From assembly GCF_022565915.1 (NCBI RefSeq), contig NZ_JAJOYX010000002.1, positions 380,293 through 444,292 of the forward strand: DNA of 64,000 bases, read 5' to 3'. This DNA is from Nesterenkonia sp. LB17 (GTDB lineage: Bacteria > Actinomycetota > Actinomycetes > Actinomycetales > Micrococcaceae). The notes under the pieces are model-generated. The model did no database searches and was not told the origin of the DNA. It saw only the letters and a program-made list of their open reading frames with translations. The number at the start of each line of letters is the position of its first letter. Positions within the stretch are counted from its first letter, which is position 1. Shown in pieces: positions 25,783 to 34,933 of the stretch. Made by a program: the position numbers and the translations under genes.

Positions 25783-26381
25783 CACGTCACCTCCTCGGCG
25801 TGCGAACCGAAACGTGTCCTCAGCCATCGGCCGTACGCCCACCCGACAGCGATACCCACGAGGTGCCCGACCGACCCCAGGGGCAGCGAGAAAAAGAACA
25901 CGATGTTGGCGGCGATCAGGAAGCCCAACCATTGAGTTGTCGTGCCGCCGAAGAGTCGCGACGACGGGCGCATAGCCAAGACAGCCGCCGTCACACCGAA
26001 TACGGCCGCTGAGGACCCGACGATAGTCCCGTCCTCAGCCCACGCCGGGACTGCTGCGATCGCGGCCAGGATCCCCAGTGAACCTGCCAATCCGGCCAGC
26101 AGATAAACCGCGATCAGGTCCATGGCACGTGCGGACTGCTCCAGCAACGGCCCGAACGCCGCCAGCATAACGACCATCAACACGACGTGGACAAGCAGCT
26201 CGTGGACGAACATCACGGTCAAAGGGCTCCACGGCCGCTCACCCAGGCCCTCTACGTCACCCGGGAGGGAAAGGCGTTCTGCTACATCGTGGTTCACCAA
26301 CTGGGCGATGTACACGACTATCTGGATCGCGATGATCGAGAGGACGGCCGGGCTTCTCATCAACTGCTTCAACATCATCAT
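25782..26381 (-). CDS. Rhomboid-family intramembrane serine protease
   Basis: This is a 199-residue protein with six likely membrane helices. The active-site Ser lies in GSSAAVFG (about 122-129) and the catalytic His in GHLVGIAVGWAYG (about residue 173), the Ser-His dyad of rhomboids. VMFVHELLVHVVLM corresponds to the helix-2 H-xx-x-H region, though the usual Asn is missing. Rhomboids cut membrane proteins within the bilayer. The start is ambiguous among a GTG and three ATG codons in a row (26384-26375); I chose the first ATG. It is coupled to the downstream hypothetical gene. Confidence 0.85.
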   Translation of the reverse strand: MMMLKQLMRSPAVLSIIAIQIVVYIAQLVNHDVAERLSLPGDVEGLGERPWSPLTVMFVHELLVHVVLMVVMLAAFGPLLEQSARAMDLIAVYLLAGLAGSLGILAAIAAVPAWAEDGTIVGSSAAVFGVTAAVLAMRPSSRLFGGTTTQWLGFLIAANIVFFFSLPLGSVGHLVGIAVGWAYGRWLRTRFGSHAEEVT

Positions 26382-26384
26382 CAC

Positions 26385-26657
26385 GCGATGCCCTTCATCA
26401 GGTTGAAAGCGATCTGGTCGGCGCTGGCGCTGATGGTCTCCAGGTCGCGAAGTCGTGCAGGAAAGCTGTCACGGCCAGCCGGCAGGAGCTGCCAGCTGCG
26501 CCGCCCAATTCGTCCGAGCCGTTTCCGCAACGGGGTGCCAGTCGTTGAAGCTTCTCCCCCTTCTCGTCGCGGCAGAGCTGCCAAGGGAGAGTCCGATGGG
26601 ATCGATGGCTGTGATGTCGCCACTGCCCCGCCAACTCCCAGCACAGAATGGCTCAGG
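26385..26657. other. Intergenic/decayed region before the GGT remnant
   Basis: Open in one plus-strand frame, but the implied protein has no recognisable character, so I read it as non-coding or badly decayed sequence. It also contains the rhomboid upstream region. Confidence 0.35.
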
Positions 26658-26987
26658 CATCGGCACACCGTGTGGCACCAGATATTGAACGCGCCCCTTC
26701 TAGAGGCGATGGACGGGCTGCGCTTGCGCCTCACCGAGGAGGATGTGCTCCTGGTTCTCGACGATGAACCTTACGCTGCGACCAAGGGTGTGCTCGAAGA
26801 ACTCGGTTGGGAGCAGCAGGTCTGCCCCGACGGATGGGACAACTTCGGCTCGGTCCAGGTGCTGGAAGTCGACTGCGAGACCGGTAAGGGCACGGGCGCT
26901 GAAGATGACCGACGTGCGGGCAGCCACGCCGTGATCGACTATGCGATCCTAGGTGCCAAGACTCGGGGAAAGGCACGCGCGCTTTGA
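26658..26987 (+). pseudogene. Probable gamma-glutamyltransferase C-terminal remnant
   Basis: About 110 residues resemble the end of the GGT small subunit: HQILNAPLLEAMDG, LDDEPYAATKGVLEELGW, and then DGWDNFGSVQVLEVD followed by ETGKGTGAEDDRRAG, which mirrors the GSVQ...DPETG...DPRR ending of the family. Everything encoding the large subunit and the nucleophile Thr is absent. It may be expressed from an internal ATG at 26709 but cannot be an enzyme. The family call rests on pattern memory and is moderate. Confidence 0.4.
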
Positions 26988-27412
26988 GAATGCTCCGTCG
27001 TCGGGCTCACTGCCCGGGCTAAGCAGCTCGCCCATCTGCTCAGACACTCAGAACGACGCATCTGCCTCCGAGCGAAAGACCAGCGGCCCCGATGACGGTG
27101 TGGTTCGAGAGGTTGAACATCACAGACGCTGCGTGGCGGGTCGGTTCATCGGCGGCGGTGCGAGCAAGCAGGGTCAAGGGATTGCACTGACGCTGGGACA
27201 TGTCGCTTAACGCGGGTGAACCAGGATAGATTCGTCGCAAAATCCATCCTCAAGCAAGTTCACGAGCCTCTTGACTTGTGACAACCACACGTTCAATTGG
27301 GAAGGGCCATTAAACCCGTCGCGAGATGCTGATGGGACGTGTGAGAAATGCCGATTATGTGACGCCCGAGTCCCTACCGAACGCGTGGCCCCGCCTCGAT
27401 CAAGGAGCGCAG
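26988..27412. other. Intergenic region before the two-component operon
   Basis: About 425 bases. No full gene is evident. An open stretch at 27220-27400 encodes a possible zinc-knuckle-like segment (TCDNH, then CEKCRLC) without a good start. The promoter of the response regulator should lie here, but no clear -35/-10 pair stands out. Confidence 0.4.
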
Positions 27413-28135
27413 ATGCACACAGCACAGACCGGCCGAATCCTCGTGGTCGACGACGAGGTCGATCTGGCCCGGCTGATCGAGGGGTACCTGCGCAAAGCCG
27501 GGCTGGAAGTCGCCGTGCGCCATGACGGAACTGAAGCCGTGGCCGCGGTGCGCGACTTCGACCCGGACGTGCTGGTACTGGATCTGGGACTGCCCGGCAT
27601 CGACGGGATCGAGGTGTGTCGGCAGGTGCGGACCCTCTCCGACTGCCACGTGCTGATGCTCACCGCCCGGGACGACGAGATCGACAAGATCATTGGCCTG
27701 TCGGTGGGAGCTGATGACTATGTGACCAAACCTTTCAGCCCCCGCGAGCTCGTCGCCCGAGTCCAGGCCATGCTGCGCCGAGCCCGCACCAGCAACAGCG
27801 AGACTTCCGGAGGGCCAGACTCCCCCGGGCCGGCGCTGGTGATCGAAGACCTGGTGGTGGACGAGGCTGCCCGGAAAGTGCAATTGGGAAGAGAGCCAGT
27901 GGCCTTGACCCGGATCGAGTTCGATCTGCTGGCGTGTCTGGCCACTCACCCGCAACAGGTGTTGTCCAGGACACAGCTGGTGGAGTTGGTCTGGGACACA
28001 CGCTGGACCGGGGATGATCATCTGGTGGATGTGCACATCGGGCGCATCCGTAAGAAGCTCAATGATGATGCCTCCAGTCCGAGGTTCATCCACACCATCC
28101 GCGGGATCGGGTACCGGATGGGAACTGGACGATGA
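27413..28135 (+). CDS. OmpR-family response regulator
   Basis: This is a 240-residue regulator. The receiver domain has the acidic pair VVDDE (11-15), phospho-acceptor D57 (VLVLDLGLPG), Thr in LMLTARDDE and Lys in TKPFSPREL. A C-terminal winged helix spans about residues 140-238 (LTRIEFDLLACLATHPQQVL, then VDVHIGRIRKKL, and GIGYRMG). AAGGAG precedes ATG 27413, which I chose over longer in-frame starts. The sensor kinase gene overlaps by 4 bases (ATGA), so the two form a two-component system. The stimulus is unknown. Confidence 0.95.
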   Translation: MHTAQTGRILVVDDEVDLARLIEGYLRKAGLEVAVRHDGTEAVAAVRDFDPDVLVLDLGLPGIDGIEVCRQVRTLSDCHVLMLTARDDEIDKIIGLSVGADDYVTKPFSPRELVARVQAMLRRARTSNSETSGGPDSPGPALVIEDLVVDEAARKVQLGREPVALTRIEFDLLACLATHPQQVLSRTQLVELVWDTRWTGDDHLVDVHIGRIRKKLNDDASSPRFIHTIRGIGYRMGTGR

Positions 28136-29268
28136 GCTCCACCGCGACCGACCGCCGGTGGTCCTGGAGCCCCTTGACGGTGCGGTTGATGCTGGCCCAG
28201 ACCGCGGTGCTGGTGGTGGGGCTGATCATCGTGGTGGTCACCGCGGTGCTGGTGGGACCCTCCATGTTCTACCAAGAGCTCATCGAGTCCGGTCACGCCT
28301 ATGCAGCCTTCGGGTTGGTCCACTTGGAAGATGCCTTCCGATCGGTGATCCTGACCGCTCTGGTCATCGGCGGATTGCCGGCCCTCTTCATCGCCGGGAT
28401 GCTCAGCTTCTACCTCTACCGCACCATCGGCCGTTCCCTGGCATCGTTCAGCACTGCGGCCGGGCAGGTGGCCGCTGGCAACTACGACGTGCACGTGACC
28501 TCCACGAAGCTGGGTCCGGAATTCGACTTGCTGGCCGACTCCTTCAACGACATGGCCGAGAAGCTGGCCGCGGTGGACACCACCCGACGCCAGCTGCTGG
28601 CGGATCTGGCCCACGAGATGCGCACGCCACTGGCCAGCCTCAAGGGCCATCTGGAGGGCATCGAGGACGGCGTCGTGGAGTGGGATGAGCGGACCATCGG
28701 AATCTTCGACGCTCAGATCGCCCGGATGGAACGCCTGGCCCGCGACATCCGCCAGCTCACCGCGGCCGAGGAGGCCACCGCCAGGTTGCAGCTCACCCTC
28801 CAGGACCCCGGTGTGTTGGCCTGCCAGGCGGCTGCGGCCATCGAGCCCGCCGCCGCGGTCAAGAACATCGCGGTGACAACCAGCAGCGGCGGCCCGATGG
28901 CGACACCGGTGTTGCTGGATCAGGAACGGATGGGTCAGGTGCTGGGCAACCTGCTGGAGAACGCCTTGGGCCACACACCGCCCGGGGGTGCCATCACCGT
29001 CCACACCGATAACGCACCTGAAGCGGTCACCGTCACCGTCACCGACACCGGGGAAGGCATCAGTCCCGAGCACCTGGAACACGTCTTCGCGCGCTTCTAC
29101 CGCGTCCACACCGGCCGTGAAGCTCACCGCGCAGGCTCAGGCCTGGGGCTGGCGATCAGCAGGTCTCTGGTCGAAGCCCAGGGCGGGACCCTGGAAGCTG
29201 CCAGCGACGGACTCGGTCACGGAGCCACTTTCCGGATTCGCCTGCCCCGCAACAGAGACCCGGGGTAA
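28132..29268 (+). CDS. Sensor histidine kinase
   Basis: This is a 378-residue membrane kinase. Two membrane helices (about 15-42 and 78-100) bracket a very short extracellular loop. A HAMP domain follows (YRTIGRSLASFSTAA). HisKA has the phospho-acceptor His in LAHEMRTPLASL (about 161), and HATPase_c has the N box NLLENALGHTPPGG, DTGEGIS and GSGLGLAISRSLVEA. It should phosphorylate the response regulator upstream, to which its start is coupled. The small sensor loop suggests an intramembrane-sensing type, sometimes linked to cell-envelope stress or antibiotics (inference). Confidence 0.95.
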   Translation: MSSTATDRRWSWSPLTVRLMLAQTAVLVVGLIIVVVTAVLVGPSMFYQELIESGHAYAAFGLVHLEDAFRSVILTALVIGGLPALFIAGMLSFYLYRTIGRSLASFSTAAGQVAAGNYDVHVTSTKLGPEFDLLADSFNDMAEKLAAVDTTRRQLLADLAHEMRTPLASLKGHLEGIEDGVVEWDERTIGIFDAQIARMERLARDIRQLTAAEEATARLQLTLQDPGVLACQAAAAIEPAAAVKNIAVTTSSGGPMATPVLLDQERMGQVLGNLLENALGHTPPGGAITVHTDNAPEAVTVTVTDTGEGISPEHLEHVFARFYRVHTGREAHRAGSGLGLAISRSLVEAQGGTLEAASDGLGHGATFRIRLPRNRDPG

Positions 29269-29360
29269 CCCGCGCGCATCTCACGGACCACCCCGAGAAC
29301 CTCCCGAAACGAGACGCACCTCCCCCAGGATCAGACGCCCCGTGCTGCGGACTCGGCCTC

Positions 29361-30599
29361 TCACTTGTTGCTCTTCTCGCTATCGGAGCCCCTTTCCGAC
29401 AGATCTCCGAGCACCAGCCGACGGGTGCGCTTGACACTGGTGCTGACCAGCTTCTCCAGCGGCCCCTGCCCCAGAGCCCGCTGCCACACCACCGCGAACA
29501 CGGCTGCCACCACCACGTGGACCACGAACCACACGTAGGGCAGCCCGTAGTGCGCCTCGACCGACAGGGCCACCAGGTGGACGGTGTACAGGGTAAAGGT
29601 CATCGCGCCCATCGCCGAGAGCGGCAGCAACCACTTGCCGATCTTCGGAGCGATCAGCAGAAACACACCCAACACTGTCAGGCTCACCCCGAGGCTGGCC
29701 GCGATCGCGAGCGGAGTGTTGGTGTGCGGGGTCGCGATCGCCAGCCACCAGCCGGTGGAAGCCGGCAACGAGTCCGGACCAAAGATCAGGACCTGATCCA
29801 GCTCGTACCTACTCATCCAAGAGGTGTCCAGGAGTCGTTGGTAGCCGCCGAGCGCGTAGAGCAGGATGTACGAGGTGGTGTGGGCGAAGATCGTCAGCCC
29901 CACTCCCACGACCACCACTCGGATCTGAACGGCGGTCTTGCGCAGATTCAGTCGCCCCAGCCCCAGGCCGACCAGCAGATAGGCCATGTACGGCAGAGCC
30001 GGGTAGGTACCGGTCAGCAACAGCTGAGACGCGGTGGCCCCCGGCTCGCTCAACACGTCAGCGAACGTGGGGTTGTAGGAGCTCCACGCGGGCAGTTGGC
30101 TGAGCAGATTCTGCATGAGCATCGGGGACACGATCCCGAAGACCGCCGCAGAGATGAAGAGCGCCTTGGGGCCCAAGTGCAGGAATGGGATCGCCAGCAG
30201 GAAGAAGACTCCGTAGTAGAGCAGGATGCCGTAGGCCGGAGGGTCCTCCGGCATCAGGGTCCCGATCCACAGACCTACGACTGCGATCAACAGCGCCCGC
30301 ACTCCCAGTCCCAGCCTGTCAGCGGTCATCCGCCTGCCAGTGTGCGGGTTCCGCCCGCCGGAGGTCAGCGCCAGTCCCACCCCGGCCAGCAGGGCGAACA
30401 GCGCTGCTGAGTCCCCGGAGAAGATCCGCCACGACCAGCTGGCCTCCCCGGTCTCCTCGTTCCAAGCCGGAAGCAGGTGAATGGCCATCAGTCCCACCAG
30501 AGCCAGTCCTCGTGCCGCATCGATCCCCACCAACCGGCGCGTGGACCGCACCAGACCATTCTCGATGCCCCCCGCTTTGGTTTCTGATGTTCCACTCAT
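29361..30599 (-). CDS. DUF418/heparan-acetyltransferase-like membrane protein
   Basis: This is a 412-residue protein with about ten membrane helices. It starts with the family signature RLVGIDAARGLALVGLMAIH and later has MPEDPPAYGILLYYGVFFLL; the C-terminal half is DUF418-like (FTLYTVHLVALSV). Members are predicted acyltransferases that modify cell-surface glycans, by analogy with the heparan-alpha-glucosaminide N-acetyltransferase family. ATG 30599 is preceded by AAGGGAAG. It is convergent with the histidine kinase gene; the 92-base gap has no clear terminator. Confidence 0.8.
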   Translation of the reverse strand: MSGTSETKAGGIENGLVRSTRRLVGIDAARGLALVGLMAIHLLPAWNEETGEASWSWRIFSGDSAALFALLAGVGLALTSGGRNPHTGRRMTADRLGLGVRALLIAVVGLWIGTLMPEDPPAYGILLYYGVFFLLAIPFLHLGPKALFISAAVFGIVSPMLMQNLLSQLPAWSSYNPTFADVLSEPGATASQLLLTGTYPALPYMAYLLVGLGLGRLNLRKTAVQIRVVVVGVGLTIFAHTTSYILLYALGGYQRLLDTSWMSRYELDQVLIFGPDSLPASTGWWLAIATPHTNTPLAIAASLGVSLTVLGVFLLIAPKIGKWLLPLSAMGAMTFTLYTVHLVALSVEAHYGLPYVWFVVHVVVAAVFAVVWQRALGQGPLEKLVSTSVKRTRRLVLGDLSERGSDSEKSNK

Positions 30600-30796
30600 G
30601 TTCTTCCCTTTCCTGCCCGTCCCGTGAGGGGCGGTGAAGCCTGCGGCCAATGGCCGTCGCTGTGGTCCCGGAGCGCCCGGGAACGTATTAGTTCCAGGGT
30701 GTCCGCTGCACTTAGAGCCCAGGTCGCGGGATCCTCAAGATTCCATGAAGACTCCACGAGTCATCGACTCAAGGGGAGCCCGTTAGCCTTGAGGGC

Positions 30797-31768
30797 GTGA
30801 CCTCACCATGGCCCCTGACCTGCCCCGCATGTGATGCACCATTGAAACTGACACCCACGCCGGATTCCCCAGCTGCATCGACCGGTGCCGAGACCGCCGC
30901 AAGGACCGAGGCGATCGCAGGTCCCGTGGCGCCACGGGACACTGAGCCACAGCAGCCGGCGTTGAAGTCGGCGCAGCCGCTCAAGGCGCTGAGCTGCCCT
31001 TCCGGCCACCGCTTCGATGCGGCACGTCAGGGTTATGTCAACTTGCTCTCCGGTCGCGGTACCCGTTTCACCCCGGATTCAGCGCAGATGATCATGGCCC
31101 GCGAACGTGTCCAGGACGCCGGAGTCTTCGCCGCACTCAGCACGGAGCTGGTCAGGATCCTCGCGGAGCAGATTCCGGTGCACAGACCGGCCCACCCTGG
31201 CAAGCCTGGGCTGCTGCTGGACTGCGGCGCCGGCACCGGGCACTACCTGCACCAGCTCCTCGACGCTGCCCCGCAGGCCCGGGGAATCGCTCTGGACCTG
31301 TCCATCTCCGGGCTCAAGCGCGCCGCCAGGCACCCGCGAACCCTCGCGCTGGCCTGGGACCTGTGGCAGCCACTCCCCCTGGCCTCAGATTCGGTGGATC
31401 TGCTGCTTGATGTCTTCGCTCCCCGCAACGTGAGTGAATACGCCCGAGTGCTCCGCCCGGGTGGACTGGCGGTGGTTGTGACCCCCGGTGACGTGCACCT
31501 GACCGAGCTGCGCGAGGCAGGCATGCTCGGAATCCACGACCAGAAGCTGCGGCAGCTCAAGGACCAGATGACACCCACCTTCGGTGCCGCCGAACTCAAC
31601 GCCCAGGTCAGCGGCAGGGTCCCAGTCGACGCCGGTCTCGCCGCTGACCTGGTGTTCATGGGTCCGGCCGGGCATCATCGGGATCATGATGCGCTGCGCG
31701 AGAGTCTGCAGGCCCGTGACGTGGCCGCCGTCACGGTCGACCTCGACGTGAGCCTGTGGCGCGGATAG
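30797..31768 (+). CDS. RlmA/RrmA-type 23S rRNA (guanine-N1) methyltransferase
   Basis: This is a 323-residue SAM-dependent methyltransferase with an N-terminal zinc site. CPACD (9-13) and CPSGHRFDAARQGYVNLL (74-91) are the RlmA/TlrB signature. SAM motif I is LLLDCGAGTGHYLHQLL, and DVFAPRNVSEYARVL and LRPGGLAVVVTPG follow. Relatives methylate G745/G748 in 23S rRNA, and TlrB gives tylosin resistance. An Ala/Thr-rich 40-residue insertion splits the zinc half-sites, longer than in E. coli RlmA. GTG 30797 is the start. Exact target base not determinable. Confidence 0.88.
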   Translation: MTSPWPLTCPACDAPLKLTPTPDSPAASTGAETAARTEAIAGPVAPRDTEPQQPALKSAQPLKALSCPSGHRFDAARQGYVNLLSGRGTRFTPDSAQMIMARERVQDAGVFAALSTELVRILAEQIPVHRPAHPGKPGLLLDCGAGTGHYLHQLLDAAPQARGIALDLSISGLKRAARHPRTLALAWDLWQPLPLASDSVDLLLDVFAPRNVSEYARVLRPGGLAVVVTPGDVHLTELREAGMLGIHDQKLRQLKDQMTPTFGAAELNAQVSGRVPVDAGLAADLVFMGPAGHHRDHDALRESLQARDVAAVTVDLDVSLWRG

Positions 31769-31806
31769 GCTGAAGTCACGCGTATATGGGTTGATGAGGA
31801 GCTGAG

Positions 31807-32322
31807 ATGATCGAATGGTTCGGCGACAACCTCTGGGCACCCTGGCTCGCAATTGCCCTGGGACTCCTCGTGCTGGAGGCCATCACGCTCGATCTGCTCT
31901 TCCTGATGCTCGCCGTCGGAGCCGCCGCCGCCACCACCGTGGCCCTCGCCGGTGGAGAGCCCTGGCTGCAGGTGTTGGTCGGCTGTGCCACCGCCCTGCT
32001 GATGCTTGGCGCCGTCCGGCCCATCGCCCTCAAACATCTCAAGAAGGGCCCGGCGAACCAGCTGACCAACATCGACCGGATGGCCGGCATGGAAGCCCAT
32101 GCGCTGGAAGTCATCACCGGCGACGCCGGCCTCGCCGAGGTCGACGGCGACACCTGGACCGCCCGCACCATCGGTGACGTCCGGATCGAACCCGGGATGG
32201 ACGCCGTCGTCGAATCTGTGGACGGCGCCATCGTCTACCTGCGACCTGCGCGACAGATCAAATGGGATGAGGCGGGCCCCGACACCATCGGGCCCAACAC
32301 TCCCCGACCGGAAGGCGCCTGA
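31807..32322 (+). CDS. NfeD-family membrane protein
   Basis: This is a 171-residue protein with N-terminal membrane helices (LGLLVLEAITLDLLFLMLAV) and a C-terminal OB-fold NfeD domain (about 95-155, GEAHALEVITGDAGLAEVDG-like). NfeD proteins pair with SPFH/stomatin proteins in membrane microdomains. That partner is the next gene, 39 bases downstream. The pair may help membrane quality control. Preceded by GAGGAGCTGAG at 31796-31806. Confidence 0.9.
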   Translation: MIEWFGDNLWAPWLAIALGLLVLEAITLDLLFLMLAVGAAAATTVALAGGEPWLQVLVGCATALLMLGAVRPIALKHLKKGPANQLTNIDRMAGMEAHALEVITGDAGLAEVDGDTWTARTIGDVRIEPGMDAVVESVDGAIVYLRPARQIKWDEAGPDTIGPNTPRPEGA

Positions 32323-32360
32323 GAGATCTTCAGGCGCGCCACTGAAAAGAACGGAACGTC

Positions 32361-33593
32361 ATGGAAGTCACTGCACTTGTAGTTCTCCTGGTCCTCGTCG
32401 CCCTGGTGGTGATCATCATCGCCCGCAGCGTGCGCATCGTGCCGCAGGCTCGCGCCGGACTGATCGAGCGCCTGGGCAAGTACCAGCGCACCCAGGGGCC
32501 GGGACTCACCCTGCTCGTCCCCTTCATCGATCGACTGCTGCCGATGCTGGACATGCGCGAGCAGGTCGTCTCCTTCCCGCCCCAGCCCGTGATCACCGAA
32601 GACAACCTGGTGGTCTCCATCGACACGGTGGTGTACTTCCAGATCACCGATCCGAAGGCCGCAACCTACGAGATCCAGAACTACATCATCGCGGTGGAGC
32701 AGCTCACCACGACCACACTGCGCAACGTGGTCGGCGGACTGAACCTCGAAGAGGCCCTGACCTCACGTGATCGCATCAACGGTCAGCTCCGCGGGGAGCT
32801 GGACAAGGTCACCGGACGCTGGGGCATCCGCGTCGCCCGAGTCGAGCTCAAGGCCATCGAGCCGCCGCACTCTATCCAGGACTCGATGGAGAAGCAGATG
32901 CGCGCCGAGCGCGAACGCCGCGCCGCGATCCTCACCGCCGAAGGCACCAAGCAGGCCGCGATCCTCACCGCTGAAGGTGAGCGACAGGCCTCGATCCTCG
33001 CCGCAGAAGGTGACGCACAGGCCCGGATCCTTGGCGCCAACGCTGAGGCGCAGGCCATCGAGACCGTGTTCAACGCGGTCCACGACTCGGAGCCCGGCCC
33101 TGAGCTGCTCTCCTACCAGTACCTGCAGATCCTCCCGGAGATCGCCAAGTCAGAGTCCAACACCATGTGGATGATCCCCGGCGAGTTCAGCGACGCGTTG
33201 AAGAACCTCTCCGGAGCGTTCGGCGGACCCGAGTCGGCCCAGCAGTCAGGCATCAGCCTCGAGGACCGAGAGGCCGAACGAGCAGCTCGCACGGAGCGGC
33301 TGAAGCAGCGTCGGCTGGAGAAGGCCCAGGAGAGTGCACAGAACAAGGGCAAGCCCGCCATCTCCTCGGCCATCGCGGATATGGCAGAGTCAGCCCGCAG
33401 CACCTCGGTCACCGATGAGAACCCGCACTACACCAGCCGTCAAGAGGTCGAGCAGGAGGCCCGCAAGGCCCAGGTCGGCAATGCGGCAGTCGCCGAGTCT
33501 CGCACTGAGGCTCCCGCCGAGGAAGGCACCGAGCTCACCGAGCAGCCGGTCTTCCAGCAGCAGCCCGAGCCCATGGAGGACCCGCAGCGCTGA
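32361..33593 (+). CDS. SPFH/stomatin-like protein
   Basis: This is a 410-residue stomatin/prohibitin-type protein. An N-terminal membrane anchor (VVLLVLVALVVIIIARSV) is followed by the SPFH domain (about 30-190, RAGLIERLGKYQRTQGPG, DPKAATYEIQNY) and a long Ala/Glu-rich coiled coil with near-repeats TAEGTKQAAIL and TAEGERQASIL (about 195-235) for oligomerisation. The tail is low-complexity and Glu/Gln-rich. It forms an operon with nfeD upstream. It probably scaffolds membrane rafts and may bind proteases such as FtsH. Confidence 0.93.
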   Translation: MEVTALVVLLVLVALVVIIIARSVRIVPQARAGLIERLGKYQRTQGPGLTLLVPFIDRLLPMLDMREQVVSFPPQPVITEDNLVVSIDTVVYFQITDPKAATYEIQNYIIAVEQLTTTTLRNVVGGLNLEEALTSRDRINGQLRGELDKVTGRWGIRVARVELKAIEPPHSIQDSMEKQMRAERERRAAILTAEGTKQAAILTAEGERQASILAAEGDAQARILGANAEAQAIETVFNAVHDSEPGPELLSYQYLQILPEIAKSESNTMWMIPGEFSDALKNLSGAFGGPESAQQSGISLEDREAERAARTERLKQRRLEKAQESAQNKGKPAISSAIADMAESARSTSVTDENPHYTSRQEVEQEARKAQVGNAAVAESRTEAPAEEGTELTEQPVFQQQPEPMEDPQR

Positions 33594-33670
33594 TCGAGAT
33601 GGGAATAACTCTGCGGTGCTCTAGAGTTATAGCTAGGAATGACTCTGCCCATCACACTGGAGGATAATCG

Positions 33671-34012
33671 ATGAGTGATCGCAGTCTGCGCGGAATGCGC
33701 CTTGGTGCGCAGTCCATGGAAACCGAGCAGGGCGTCGAGCCGGCGCCGCGTCAGGAGATCGAGTATCTCACTGAGGATGGCGAGCGGATGCGGGTGATGT
33801 TCTCCGCTGAGGCCGATGTCCCCGCAACCTGGGTCTCCCCCACCGGCAAGGAAGGCCTGCGCGTTGACGTCGACAGGCCCGAAGCCGAGCCGGAGAAGCC
33901 GGTCAGGACCCACTGGGACATGCTGCTGGAACGACGTTCCACAGAGGACCTCGAGGTGATCCTGCAGGATCGTCTCAAGCTGCTCAAGGAGCGTCGCGGC
34001 GAGGCCGCCTGA
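33671..34012 (+). CDS. rbpA: RNA polymerase-binding protein RbpA
   Basis: This is a 113-residue actinobacterial transcription factor that binds RNA polymerase and the principal sigma factor. It begins RSLRGMRLGAQSMETE, the N-terminal tail of RbpA. The core domain includes APRQEIEYLTEDGERM and ATWVSPTGKEG, and the sigma-interaction domain RTHWDMLLERRSTEDLEVIL is strongly conserved. The core lacks the Cys seen in zinc-binding RbpA of Streptomyces, so it is a zinc-less type as in mycobacteria. A strong hairpin terminator follows. Confidence 0.95.
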   Translation: MSDRSLRGMRLGAQSMETEQGVEPAPRQEIEYLTEDGERMRVMFSAEADVPATWVSPTGKEGLRVDVDRPEAEPEKPVRTHWDMLLERRSTEDLEVILQDRLKLLKERRGEAA

Positions 34013-34051
34013 CTCCCGCAGCTGATGCGATGCTGAGCACAGAAGCCTGCT

Positions 34052-34109
34052 CACAGACGGCGACGGCGTCCCTCCCGAGAGATCGGGACGGACGCCGTCG
34101 CTGTCTGTG
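34052..34109. terminator. Bidirectional terminator between rbpA and ppm1
   Basis: CACAGA at 34052 pairs with TCTGTG at 34104, and CGACGGCGTCC with GGACGCCGTCG, forming a long interrupted stem closed by a CCCGA/CGGG inner helix with a small loop. It lies between two convergent genes, so it can stop both. There is no long T-run, as usual for high-GC actinobacteria. Confidence 0.8.
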
Positions 34110-34120
34110 TGTGCTGATCG

Positions 34121-34855
34121 TCAGCGCTGGCGCAGCTTCTGCCCCAATGTCCGGGCCCGCGCGCGAAGTCCCCAGCGCGTGACGTTGACCATCGCCTCTA
34201 CAACGATGTCGGAGCTCATCTTGGACTCACCCAGCGTGCGCTCGACGAAGGTGATGGGCACCTCGACGATGGTCTTGCCCATGCCCGCCACCCGGAAGGT
34301 CATGTCGACCTGGAAGCCGTAGCCCACCGATTCGATGCTGCCCAGATCGATCTCTTCGAGCACCGAGCGCCGGAACACCCGGAATCCGGCGGTGATGTCG
34401 CGGACCTTCAGACCCAGCAGCGTCCGGGAGTAGAGGCTGCCGGCGCGAGAGATCGCGATCCGGTGCAGCGGCCAATTGACCACCGAACCTCCCGGCACCC
34501 AGCGTGATCCGATGACCAGGTCAGCCTCATCGATCTTGGCCAGCAGCTTCGGCAGCTGCTCGGGCTGGTGCGACCCGTCCGCGTCGAGCTCGACCAGGAC
34601 GTCGTAGCCGCGTTCGAGTCCCCAGCGGAATCCTGCGATGTAGGCGCCGCCGAGCCCGTTCTTGGCCGTGCGGTGCAGCACGTTGATCTGCGCGTCCTGG
34701 GAGGCGAGCTCGTCGGCGAAGTCTCCGGTGCCGTCGGGGCTGTTGTCATCGACGATGAGCACATCTGAGGTTGGAACTGCCGCACGAAGACGTGCCACGG
34801 TGCCCGGCAGGGCATCGATCTCGTCATAGGTCGGGATGATCGTCAGGATCTTCAC
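34121..34855 (-). CDS. ppm1: Polyprenol monophosphomannose synthase (GT2)
   Basis: This is a 244-residue family-2 glycosyltransferase that transfers mannose from GDP-mannose to polyprenol phosphate. It starts with ILTIIPTYDEIDALPGTV, has DDNSPDGTGDFADEL, the DxD-type ELDADGSHQPEQLP, and IGSRWVPGGSVVNWP, then DITAGFRVFRRSVLEEI. This is the DPM1/Ppm1 catalytic domain. It has no fused N-acyltransferase domain, as in the two-gene arrangement of some actinobacteria. The product feeds lipomannan and protein O-mannosylation. Confidence 0.92.
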   Translation of the reverse strand: MKILTIIPTYDEIDALPGTVARLRAAVPTSDVLIVDDNSPDGTGDFADELASQDAQINVLHRTAKNGLGGAYIAGFRWGLERGYDVLVELDADGSHQPEQLPKLLAKIDEADLVIGSRWVPGGSVVNWPLHRIAISRAGSLYSRTLLGLKVRDITAGFRVFRRSVLEEIDLGSIESVGYGFQVDMTFRVAGMGKTIVEVPITFVERTLGESKMSSDIVVEAMVNVTRWGLRARARTLGQKLRQR

Positions 34856-34933
34856 GAGTCGCTTCGCGTCCTTCTGGGGGTTGTGGAGATGAGGGTGGAG
34901 GGTCGAGGACAGTCTACGGTCACGTGCTGGCGC

